A DNA stretch of 64,000 nucleotides from DATAES01 sp963721305. GTDB lineage: Bacteria; Actinomycetota; Acidimicrobiia; Acidimicrobiales; JACDCH01. The notes under the pieces are model-generated. The model saw only the letters and a list, made by a program, of their open reading frames with translations, was not told the origin of the DNA and did not search any database. Both the position numbers and the translations under genes were made by a program. The stretch covers positions 620,001 to 684,000 of the forward strand of contig CAVRIR010000006.1 of assembly GCA_963721305.1 (NCBI GenBank), in the 5' to 3' direction. Positions 16,460 through 23,999 of this stretch are shown here, in pieces; position 1 is the stretch's first letter; each line of letters starts with the position of its first letter.

Positions 16460-17656
16460 GTGTTCGTAGCGGTGGTGGGGGTGCGGGACCAGATGGCCGC
16501 AGTGGCGGCCGGGTTCGATCCCGACGCGCTCGACGCCGCGTCGGTGGTCGACGTGTTCGCGTTGCTCGACGAGATCGAACGCCTTACCGCCGGCGCCAAG
16601 ATCCGCCTCGCCCGACGCGTCGACGAAGTCCAACAATGGCAACGACTCGGGTACCCGTCACCAGCCGAGTACCTGGCCGCCAAAACCGGAACCTCGATCG
16701 GGACGGCACGCGACCTGCTATCGACGTCGTCGAAGCTGACCGAGCTGCCCGTGGTCGAAGACGCACTACGGACCGCACGCCTCTCGGGCGCGCAGGCCGT
16801 GGTGGTCGCCGATGCCGCCGCCGCGGCGCCCGGTGAGCAGTCACGGTTGGTCAACACTGCGCACACCACGTCGCGGCGCGAGCTCAAGTCCGAATGCCTA
16901 CGCACCAAAGCCGCAACAGACCCGGATATCGAGGCGACGCACCGGCGGATCCATCAGGCCCGGTTCATGCGCACCTGGGTCGACGCCGAAGGCGCCTGGA
17001 ACCTCCACGCCCGCGGCACCATCGCCGACGGCTCACGCCTCCAGACCGCGCTGGAACCGTTGATCGACACCGAATACAACACCGCCCGCACCCACCACCG
17101 CCGCGAAGAACGCGACGCCTACGCCTTCGACGCGCTCGTCAAAGCCGTCGAACAACCCGCCGCCGAACCCAAACACCGACGACCCCGACACCTCGGGTTG
17201 ATCCGAGTCGACCTCGCCGCCCTCCAACGCGGCACTGTCGAACACGACGAACTGTGCGAAATCACCGGACTCGGCCCCATCCCCGCCACCACCGCCCGAG
17301 AACTGTTGGGCGACGCCATCTTGAAACTGGTCATCACCAAAGGCACCGACGTCGCCCACGTCACCCACCTCGGACGCGCCCCCAACACCGCCCAAACCAT
17401 CGCCCTGTTGTTCCAACAACCCCTGTGCACCGTCGAAGGCTGCTATCGCACCCGCACCGAAACCGACCACCGCATCGACTGGGCCCACACCCACCACACC
17501 CGCCTCGACGAATGCGACCCCCTCTGCCACCACCACCACAACCACAAAACCCGACACGGCTGGGCCCTCACCGAAGGCACCGGCAAACGACCCATGGTCC
17601 CACCCACCGACCCCCGCCACCCCAACAACAAGAACCGACCACCGCCGGATGAGTGA
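16460..17656 (+). CDS. HNH endonuclease, DUF222 / 13E12 repeat family
   Basis: A 398-residue protein of the actinobacterial DUF222-HNH family. Residues 1-260 are the helical DUF222 region (DQMAAVAAGFDPDALDAASVVDVF, here abbreviated to its start, through AKIRLARRVDE). The C-terminal HNH nuclease domain has CTVEGCYR, the DHRIDW core and CHHHHNHKTRHGW with a CxxC/C...H metal pattern. Such genes occur in many copies in actinobacterial genomes, often next to mobile elements, and their role is unsettled. The last 650 bases use almost only C- or A-ending codons, giving a strong strand asymmetry unlike its neighbours. Start chosen from the promoter spacing. Confidence 0.85.
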   Translation: MFVAVVGVRDQMAAVAAGFDPDALDAASVVDVFALLDEIERLTAGAKIRLARRVDEVQQWQRLGYPSPAEYLAAKTGTSIGTARDLLSTSSKLTELPVVEDALRTARLSGAQAVVVADAAAAAPGEQSRLVNTAHTTSRRELKSECLRTKAATDPDIEATHRRIHQARFMRTWVDAEGAWNLHARGTIADGSRLQTALEPLIDTEYNTARTHHRREERDAYAFDALVKAVEQPAAEPKHRRPRHLGLIRVDLAALQRGTVEHDELCEITGLGPIPATTARELLGDAILKLVITKGTDVAHVTHLGRAPNTAQTIALLFQQPLCTVEGCYRTRTETDHRIDWAHTHHTRLDECDPLCHHHHNHKTRHGWALTEGTGKRPMVPPTDPRHPNNKNRPPPDE

Positions 17657-17669
17657 TGAGGTGCGCGAG

Positions 17670-18866
17670 CTACGAGAAGGCGGCGAGAGCGTCCTCGAAC
17701 GACGCGCCGTCGGCGATGAGCTGGCGGTACTGCATGACGGGACGCGGTCGGTTCATCCCGAGCACGCCGACGAGCTTGCCGGCGCGGCCGTAGAGCGCCA
17801 CGAAGCGGCGTTCGTCCACCGAGCCGTCGACGATGCGGACGTCGTCCGTCGGGCCGCTGCGGCCGGCCAGTTGGATCTTGCGGTCGTACTGGTCCGACCA
17901 GAACCACGGCACCGGCTCGTACGGTCGCTCGTCGCCGAGCAGCCGGCGGGCCGCGTGGGCGCCCTGCTCCTGCGCGTTCTCCCAGTGCTCGACGCGCATC
18001 GCTTCGCCGAAGCGTGCGTTGTGCCAACGTGCGACATCGCCCGCGGCGACCACGCCCGGCGCGGCGAGGCACGTCTCGTCGCACACGACGCCGTTGTCGA
18101 TCGTGAGTCCGGAACCGTCGAGCCACTCGGTGTTGGGAGTGACGCCCACACCGACGACGACGACATCGGTGTCGACCGTCGTCCCGTCGGAGAGCACGAC
18201 ACCGGCGACCCGACCGCGGCCGTCGTTCACGAACGACTCGACACCGCTCGAGAGTCGGAGATCGACGCCATGGTCCCGGTGGATGTCGCCGCACACCGCG
18301 CCCAACTCGTCGCCGAGCACCCGCTGCAGCGGAACCTCCAACGCTTCGAGCAACGTGACCTCGAGACCGCGTTCGCGCGCCGTCGCCGCCACCTCTGCGC
18401 CGATGAAACCTGCGCCCACCACGACAACGCGCGACGGATTGGCATCGAGGTCGTCGCGCAGGGCGAGACAATCGTCGAGCGTGCGCAGCGTGTGGATGCC
18501 GGCGAGCGACGGCTGGCCGGGCAGGGTCCGGACCCGCGCACCCGTGGCGATCACGAGGCCGTCGAACGCGACCGACGTGCCGTCACCGAGTGCCACCTTC
18601 CGGGCAGCCAGGTCGAGCGATGTCGCCGGCGAGCCGAGACGCCACTCGACGTCGAGCGCGTCGAACTCGACACCGACGGACGTGAGCGGCAGCCGATCGA
18701 CGCCCCACGTACCGGCGAGGATGTGCTTCGAGAGGGGTGGGCGGTCGTACGGGAGATGGGGCTCGTCGCCGATCACCGTGATCGCGCCGGTGAAGCCGTC
18801 CTCTCGCAATGCCTCGACGGCGCGGAAGCCGGCCAGCGAGGCGCCGACGACCGCGACTGCATCCAG
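17670..18866 (-). CDS. FAD/NAD(P)-dependent ferredoxin reductase, apparent CTG start
   Basis: A 398-residue flavoprotein of the rubredoxin/ferredoxin reductase type. It contains AVVGASLAGFRAVEALR (FAD dinucleotide motif), the PYDRPPLSK loop, ATGARVRTLPG, a second dinucleotide motif VVVVGAGFIGAEVAAT and CLAAPGVVAAGDVA. It should move electrons from NAD(P)H to the ferredoxin encoded just upstream. The in-frame codons after the ferredoxin TAG are GAC CTG GAT GCA, and no ATG, GTG or TTG occurs before the FAD motif. GAGGGG lies six bases before the CTG at 18866, so CTG initiation is my best guess; stop read-through to a ferredoxin-reductase fusion is the alternative. The first ATG would remove the FAD motif. 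Confidence 0.8.
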   Translation of the reverse strand: MDAVAVVGASLAGFRAVEALREDGFTGAITVIGDEPHLPYDRPPLSKHILAGTWGVDRLPLTSVGVEFDALDVEWRLGSPATSLDLAARKVALGDGTSVAFDGLVIATGARVRTLPGQPSLAGIHTLRTLDDCLALRDDLDANPSRVVVVGAGFIGAEVAATARERGLEVTLLEALEVPLQRVLGDELGAVCGDIHRDHGVDLRLSSGVESFVNDGRGRVAGVVLSDGTTVDTDVVVVGVGVTPNTEWLDGSGLTIDNGVVCDETCLAAPGVVAAGDVARWHNARFGEAMRVEHWENAQEQGAHAARRLLGDERPYEPVPWFWSDQYDRKIQLAGRSGPTDDVRIVDGSVDERRFVALYGRAGKLVGVLGMNRPRPVMQYRQLIADGASFEDALAAFS

Positions 18867-18869
18867 GTC

Positions 18870-19061
18870 CTACCCCTCGAGGGTGATGGCTTGCTTCGGG
18901 CAGCGGCGGACGGCTTCTTCGACCTTGCTGCGCAGCTCTTCGGGCGGATTCTCCTGCAGCACGTACAAGAAGTCGTCGTCACGCACCTCGAACACCTCGG
19001 GCGCGGCCTGCATGCAGAGCGCATTGCTCTCGCAGAGATCGAAGTCGACCACGACCTTCAT
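18870..19061 (-). CDS. Ferredoxin, 3Fe-4S type
   Basis: A 63-residue ferredoxin of the kind that feeds cytochromes P450. The cluster cysteines are in LCESNALCMQAAPEVF (C-x5-C) and RCPKQAI (CP near the C-terminus), with no fourth cysteine in the first motif, which favours a 3Fe-4S cluster. The ATG is at 19061-19059. It ends with TAG at 18872-18870 and the reductase frame continues directly after that stop. No P450 gene is present in the window, so the terminal oxygenase must be encoded elsewhere. Confidence 0.88.
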   Translation of the reverse strand: MKVVVDFDLCESNALCMQAAPEVFEVRDDDFLYVLQENPPEELRSKVEEAVRRCPKQAITLEG

Positions 19062-19120
19062 GGATTGCCTCCAGTTCGTTGCGTTCCGGCCGCGCAACCT
19101 ATCGCTCGCTAGGGTGCGAC

Positions 19121-20308
19121 GTGCACACGTCGGCGGAGCGGATCTCGGGCGCAACGGCTCGGCGCATCGCCCTCGCAGCACAGGGGTTCACCGACCCTCC
19201 GCCCACGGGTCGGGTCGACCTGCGGCACATCAGGCGAGCACTCGGACGGGTCGGCGTGCTCCAGATCGACTCGGTCAACGTGCTCGTGCGGTCGCACGAG
19301 TTGCCACTGTTCGCCCGGCTCGGGCCATACCCACGCGCCGCCCTGTGCGATCTCACCGAGCGGCGACGAGAGCTGTTCGAGTACTGGGGACACATGGCGT
19401 CGTTCGTGCCCGTGCGCTTCCACCCGCTGCTGCGCTGGCGAATGGAGCGCGCCCGCAGTCGGCCGTTCCGGCACGTCGCGCAGACACAGAAAGAGCGTCC
19501 CGGTTACGTCGACGCGGTGCTGGCAGAGGTGGCCGAACGCGGTCCGATCGCGGCCTCGGCCTTGACCGATCCGGGCCGGAAGGCCGGTCCGTGGTGGGGA
19601 TGGTCCTACGGCAAGTCCGTGCTCGAATGGCTCTTCTACACAGGCGACGTGACGACAGCAGGCCGGGGCCGCAACTTCGAACGTCTCTACGACATCACCG
19701 AACGGGTGCTGCCGGCCGAGGTCCTCGAGATGCCGACACCAACGGTCGAGGACGCACATCGCGCCCTGCTCTTCGAGTCCGCTCGCTGGCATGGCGTCGG
19801 CACCGCGCGCGACATCGCCGACTACTTCCGCATCGCTGTGTCCGAGGCGCGCCCGCGGCTGATCGAGCTCGTCGAGTCCGGTGACCTGCTCGAAGTCGCG
19901 GTCGACGGCTGGAAGCAGCCGGCGTACCTGCATCCGTCGGCAACCACGCCGCGTCGAGTTCGAGCGCGGGCACTTCTCTCGCCGTTCGATTCACTCGTCT
20001 GGGAGCGCGATCGCACCGAACGGCTCTTCAACATGCGCTATCGCATCGAGCTGTACACCCCCGCGCCGAAACGGATCCACGGCTACTACGTCCTTCCGTT
20101 CCTGCTCGGCGACGAGTTGGTCGCACGCGTCGATCTGAAGGCAGACCGACAGCAGTCCACGTTGCGCATGCTCGGCGCACATCTGGAACCCGAACGCGTG
20201 GACGGATCACGAGCGGGCGAGGTCGCGGCCGAGCTCGGAGCGGAGCTGCGATCGATGGCGGACTGGCTTGGCCTCGAGCAGGTGAGTCCGTCGCGCGTGA
20301 AGTTCTGA
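19121..20308 (+). CDS. Winged-helix DNA-binding protein, YcaQ/AlkZ-like DNA glycosylase
   Basis: A 395-residue protein of the HTH_42 (YcaQ/AlkZ) family, DNA glycosylases that unhook interstrand crosslinks or remove alkylated bases. The catalytic QxD/QxQ motif appears as Q48-I49-D50 in VLQIDSVNVL, the QxD form seen in YcaQ rather than the QxQ form of Streptomyces AlkZ. Other family blocks are FEYWGHMASFVP, WWGWSYGKSVLEWLF and LSPFDSLVWERDR. The GTG at 19121 follows TAGGGT by five bases; the frame further upstream overlaps the ferredoxin promoter. It is divergent from the ferredoxin operon. Confidence 0.82.
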   Translation: MHTSAERISGATARRIALAAQGFTDPPPTGRVDLRHIRRALGRVGVLQIDSVNVLVRSHELPLFARLGPYPRAALCDLTERRRELFEYWGHMASFVPVRFHPLLRWRMERARSRPFRHVAQTQKERPGYVDAVLAEVAERGPIAASALTDPGRKAGPWWGWSYGKSVLEWLFYTGDVTTAGRGRNFERLYDITERVLPAEVLEMPTPTVEDAHRALLFESARWHGVGTARDIADYFRIAVSEARPRLIELVESGDLLEVAVDGWKQPAYLHPSATTPRRVRARALLSPFDSLVWERDRTERLFNMRYRIELYTPAPKRIHGYYVLPFLLGDELVARVDLKADRQQSTLRMLGAHLEPERVDGSRAGEVAAELGAELRSMADWLGLEQVSPSRVKF

Positions 20309-20317
20309 TGCCTCGGG

Positions 20318-21157
20318 TCACTCCCAGAAGTCGATCGCAGACCGCATGGTCTGCTCGTACTGCTCGAAGTCGCCTGCCGTCCGCACCGACCAGATGAGCT
20401 CGGCGTCAGCCCCGACGAGATGGCGCAGGGCCGCGTTCTCGTCTTCCGCGACCGCGACGATCGCGTCGGCGACGACTTCCGGCGGCGCAGGCTTCCCGTC
20501 GGGTGCGATGGTGCGCAACGCGACATCGAAGCGCTCCGACACCGCCTTGTAGGGGGACGATTCGTCGAACCGCGCCGCGGTCAACGCGTTGTTGGCGATC
20601 TCGGTCTCGAATTGTCCGGGCTCGATGACGGCTAGACGGATGTTCCACAAGTGGCACTCGAAGTGCAACGCCTCGGTGATGGCCTCGACCGCGTGCTTCG
20701 ACGCCGCGTACAGACCGGCGAACGGACGAGACACGAGCCCGGCGATCGAACCGACGTTGACGATGACGCCGCCGCCCTGGTCGCGCATGATCGGGATCAC
20801 GGCGCGGACGACGCGCAGCAAGCCGAACACGTTGGTGTCGAACTGCACGAGCACCTCGTCGTCGCTGCACTCCTCGATCGGGCCGCGCAACTCGACGCCG
20901 GCGTTGTTCACGCAGACATCGATCCGTCCGGCTCGTTCGATGATCTCGGCGATCGCGGCTTCGACCGACTCGACGTCTCGCACGTCGAGCCGGATCACGT
21001 GAAGATCGAGATCCTCCTCGGTGGCTGCGTCGATCAGCGGCTTGGCGCGCTCGAGCGTCCGCACCGTGGCGAACACCTCGTGTCCCTGGCGCGCGAAGTT
21101 GAGCGCGGCGTGGTAGCCGAAGCCGCTGGAACAACCCGTGAGCAAGACCGTCGACAT
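20318..21157 (-). CDS. SDR family oxidoreductase
   Basis: A 279-residue short-chain dehydrogenase/reductase. The cofactor motif is TGCSSGFGYHAA (TGxxxGxG), NNAGVE is the NNAG block, the catalytic serine is in VNVGSIAGLVS, and the YxxxK pair is YAASK. An arginine in TVRTLERAK after strand 2 suggests NADP(H). The ATG at 21157 follows GAGGGGGA at good spacing. It converges with the YcaQ-like gene. Its role is unknown; the retinol/steroid-dehydrogenase-like PGQFETEI segment is typical of lipid-active classical SDRs. Confidence 0.87.
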   Translation of the reverse strand: MSTVLLTGCSSGFGYHAALNFARQGHEVFATVRTLERAKPLIDAATEEDLDLHVIRLDVRDVESVEAAIAEIIERAGRIDVCVNNAGVELRGPIEECSDDEVLVQFDTNVFGLLRVVRAVIPIMRDQGGGVIVNVGSIAGLVSRPFAGLYAASKHAVEAITEALHFECHLWNIRLAVIEPGQFETEIANNALTAARFDESSPYKAVSERFDVALRTIAPDGKPAPPEVVADAIVAVAEDENAALRHLVGADAELIWSVRTAGDFEQYEQTMRSAIDFWE

Positions 21158-21285
21158 GGCGTCGTCCCCCTCGGAAGCCTGTCGCACGATACCGATCTGC
21201 GCCGTCGGGTCGGGGTCGTGCGACCAAGGTCCCATGGCGGGCCGGCGGCTCGTGTCGGACACTGCCACGAACTGGACGAATACCG

Positions 21286-22297
21286 ATGGCCATCACACTG
21301 CACGACTCGCGCGACTTCTCCAACCGCGCTCCGAGGGGACCGATCAGCATCGTCGTGATCGACGCCCACCGGCGCGTGCGGGCGGGCGTGGCCGACGTGC
21401 TCACCGCCGCGGGTGGCTTCGAGCTGGCCGGACAAGCGGCGGGCTGGCGTGAAGGGCTCGAGCTCGTCCACGACGTCGAGCCGGACGTCGTGCTGCTCGA
21501 CACGTCGCCCGCACCGGCCATCACTGCAGTCTCCCTGCTGTGCGCTCTGCCCTGCCGGCCGGCGGTGGTGTTGTTCACGGCGTTCGCGGACCAGGGCGGA
21601 CTCCGCGCCACCAGGGCCGCCGGTGCCTCGGGTCAGGTGTCCAAGGATGCGCCACCCGCGGATCTCGTGGCCGCTCTGCGACGGGCGGTGGCTCGACGAT
21701 CGGCCGATCGGAACGTGTCGGTGCTGGCGCGCAACCATGCGGCCTCGCTCGATGAAACGGAGCTCGTCAGTCTCGCCATCGACGGCATCCCCGACGCGTG
21801 GGAACAGCTCTACCGGCGGAGCTATCCGAGTCTCCTCGCGTTCGCCCGCCGCCGCCTGCCCACGGACCAGGCGTCCGACGCCGTCGCCGAGACCTTCCTG
21901 CGGGCGCTCACCGACCTGCGTCGGTTCGACGGCCAGCCGGGCGGATTCCAGCCGTGGCTCTTCGGCATCGTCCGCCATGTCATCGCCGACGCGTACCGCA
22001 ACCGGGCGCGACACCGACGCCTGGCTCGACGCGACGAACCGCTCGTCGACCTTGCCTCCGAGCCGCTCGAAGCGGTGCTCGACGGGGAGGAGGCGACCGC
22101 CGCCGCGACGAGCGTTCGCCAAGCTCAGCGACGGCGATCGCGAGCTGCTCGAGCTGCGGGTGCTCGACGGACTGACTGCAGAAGAGACCGCCAAGGTTCT
22201 CGGCAAGGAAGCCGGGACGGTTCGTATGGCGCAGTCGCGGGCGATGGCCCGGTTGCGGGCTGCGTTGGACGAAGAGGACCGGGTTCATGTCCGCTGA
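21286..22297 (+). pseudogene. Receiver-domain/ECF sigma factor fusion, frameshifted
   Basis: The first frame encodes a receiver domain (residues about 18-135: IVVIDAHRRVRAG, phospho-acceptor in PDVVLLDTS, LFTAF, lysine in VSKDA). It continues into sigma-70 region 2 (WEQLYRRSYPSLLAFARRRL, ETFLRALTDL, WLFGIVRHVIADAYRNRAR). At about 22104-22107 the frame is lost. Region 4 (FAKLSDGDRELLELRVLDG, then EETAKVLGKEAGTVRMAQSRA) follows in the next frame to the TGA at 22297. One missing CG dinucleotide in the CGCG tract would restore one 340-residue protein. The receiver-first order is the reverse of PhyR. It overlaps the next gene's ATG, as sigma/anti-sigma pairs often do. Confidence 0.75.
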
Positions 22298-23214
22298 AGG
22301 ACGCGACTGGCTCGACATGAACGACGAGCAGCTGATCGAGCGCGGTACGCGACGTCCTTGCGCCTCGGGACGTTGGTGCCGCGGAACCATCTGCGTTCGA
22401 GCTCGCGACGCAGCGGGCGGCGGCCATGGAACGAGGTTCGTCCGTCGGCGCGTCGAACACCTCCGAGCGGCGGCGCTCGACGCGCAGACGGATGGTTGTC
22501 GGCGCAGCCGCAGTTCTCGTGCTCGCCGGCGCCACGACCGCAGCTGCCGCGGACGTGCTCCCTCCGCCGCTGCATGCTGCCGTCGCTGCGTTCGGGCTGC
22601 ACCACGAAGAGACCGGCCTCGACCGAGCGAACCGCGCGCTCGTGCAGCTGCGCGACGCGATCGCACGTGGTGACGCCGACGCCGCGGCACGCGCCGCAGC
22701 CGAGCTGCGCGTACGCCTCGACGCGCTGTCGCCGTCCGAGCGGGCAGGAATCACTGCTGACGCGAGCGCGGCGCTGGCGACTCCGCTGCTCCACCCCGAG
22801 GACGCGCCAGGAAGTCCACCGGCTCCCGCCGGCCCCGCCGCCTCGACGCCACCCAACCGTGTGACGGACGACGACACCCAAATCGACGATGGCCGACGCG
22901 AAAGTGGCGATGACGGCGGCGGCGACAACGGGGGCAGCGCGGCAACTGGGGCCGGCGAAGGCGGTGGTGCTGGAGCCGTGTCATCGAGCTCCGGTCCGGG
23001 TACGTCGGGGGACGGCGGCGGGCGCGACGGCGGCGGCGAGGCGAGCACCGGCGGCGGCGGGGCGGCGGGCGGCGGCGGCGGCGAGGCGAGCACCTCCAGC
23101 CAGAGCACGCAGAGCTCGGACGGTGGCGGCGCGACCGACGGTGGGACGGACGGTGGCCACGACGGCAGTGACAGCGGGCGCGACGGCGGGGGACGGTCCG
23201 GTCCGGGGTCCTAG
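22287..23214 (+). pseudogene. Single-pass membrane protein, possible anti-sigma factor, frameshifted
   Basis: The ATG at 22287 overlaps the sigma stop. The first frame gives MSAEGRDWLDMNDEQLIERG and then breaks at the CGCG at 22348-22351. The downstream frame, open to 23214, reads DVLAPRDVGAAEPSAFELAT, a basic stretch, a membrane segment (MVVGAAAVLVLAGATTAAAA) and an Ala-rich helical region. It ends in about 90 residues of Gly/Ser/Asp low complexity. A lost CG dinucleotide would explain the break. Position, size and topology fit an anti-sigma factor, but there is no zinc-finger motif, so this is inference. Confidence 0.55.
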
Positions 23215-23282
23215 GACCATCGACCGAGTTGCACTCGACAGCCTCGGAGCGATGCATCGGTACGTCCCACAGGAGGAATCCA

Positions 23283-23669
23283 ATGCACCGCCCCCGTTTG
23301 TTCACCGTGGCCGCCGCGACCTGCGGCGTCGGCATCATGACCGCCGCCGGCGCGTGGGCCGCCACCGGCCCCGCGGCAACAGCGCCATCGCCGGCCACCC
23401 CGATCGCCGTTCCCACCGCGGTCGTCACGGACGACAACCCGAGCAGCGCGGATCTGAGCGAGTCGACCTCGACAGACATGTCCACGACCGATGCGTCGTC
23501 GAATACGGACGTCGAATCGCACGATCAAGGTGACGTCGACAACGAGAACGAGAACGAGCACGGCGTCGAGGTCGAGAACGAGCAAGAGAACGAAGCCAAC
23601 GACGTCAACGACGCCAACGACGCCAACGACGCCAACGACGCCAACGACGCCAACGACGCGAGGAGATGA
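23283..23669 (+). CDS. Secreted low-complexity protein with NDA repeats
   Basis: A 128-residue protein with a clear N-terminal signal sequence (hydrophobic residues 5-27, AWAATG cleavage region). Its mature part is low complexity: Thr/Ser-rich, then Glu/Asn-rich, then seven Asn-Asp-(Ala/Val) tripeptides. It has a strong AGGAGG ribosome-binding site just before the ATG. No domain is recognisable. It follows the sigma/anti-sigma pair and overlaps the next small gene by ATGA, so all may form one operon. A role in the envelope or cation binding is possible from its acidity but unproven. Confidence 0.6.
   Translation: MHRPRLFTVAAATCGVGIMTAAGAWAATGPAATAPSPATPIAVPTAVVTDDNPSSADLSESTSTDMSTTDASSNTDVESHDQGDVDNENENEHGVEVENEQENEANDVNDANDANDANDANDANDARR
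23598..23660 (+). repeat. Seven 9-bp tandem repeats (NDA codons)
   Basis: Seven consecutive 9-bp units of the form AACGACGCC (first unit ends GTC, last ends GCG) lie inside the preceding coding region. Because the unit is a multiple of three, copy-number change would lengthen or shorten the protein without a frameshift. Confidence 0.85.
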
Positions 23670-23902
23670 ACGAGGACCATGGCGTCAACCGCGGTCCGGG
23701 CAATGCCGGCGACGTCGAGAGCCGCAGCGACGATGCCACTGGCGGGCCGGGCAGCGTGAACAGCGGACCGCCACCGAGCTCGTCGTCGAGCGACGATCAC
23801 TCGAGCGACTCGGGGCATGACGGACGCTCCGGTGGCTCCGGCGGCGATGGCAGCAATGATGGTGGCGACGACGGCGGCGGCCACAGCGGCCACGACGGCT
23901 GA
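23666..23902 (+). CDS. Small Gly/Ser/Asp-rich low-complexity protein
   Basis: A 78-residue acidic protein made almost wholly of Gly, Ser, Asp and His. It starts at an ATG that overlaps the stop of the preceding gene (ATGA). It has no signal peptide of its own and no hydrophobic segment. The composition resembles the tails of the preceding two proteins. It could be a real coupled gene or the displaced C-terminus of the previous protein after a frameshift; the sequence does not decide. Function unknown. Confidence 0.45.
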   Translation: MNEDHGVNRGPGNAGDVESRSDDATGGPGSVNSGPPPSSSSSDDHSSDSGHDGRSGGSGGDGSNDGGDDGGGHSGHDG

Positions 23903-23999
23903 GTCGAGATCGCGCCCCCGAGTGGCGGGCGGACTTCCGCCGGTCCGTCCGCCACTCCCGCGCCCGGCGACAGAACCACCGCGTGCCACCCTTGAGGAA

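Noticed and set aside
17033..17620. Gly/Val-rich minus-strand frame opposite the HNH domain
   Set aside because: It is produced by the C-rich skew of the HNH gene and has no plausible protein features.
16460..17656. HNH gene plus ParA as signs of a prophage or plasmid
   Set aside because: They are 33 kb apart, and no integrase, capsid, replication or attachment site is seen.
23598..23660. Tandem repeats as a CRISPR array
   Set aside because: The unit is 9 bp without spacers and encodes Asn-Asp-Ala in frame.
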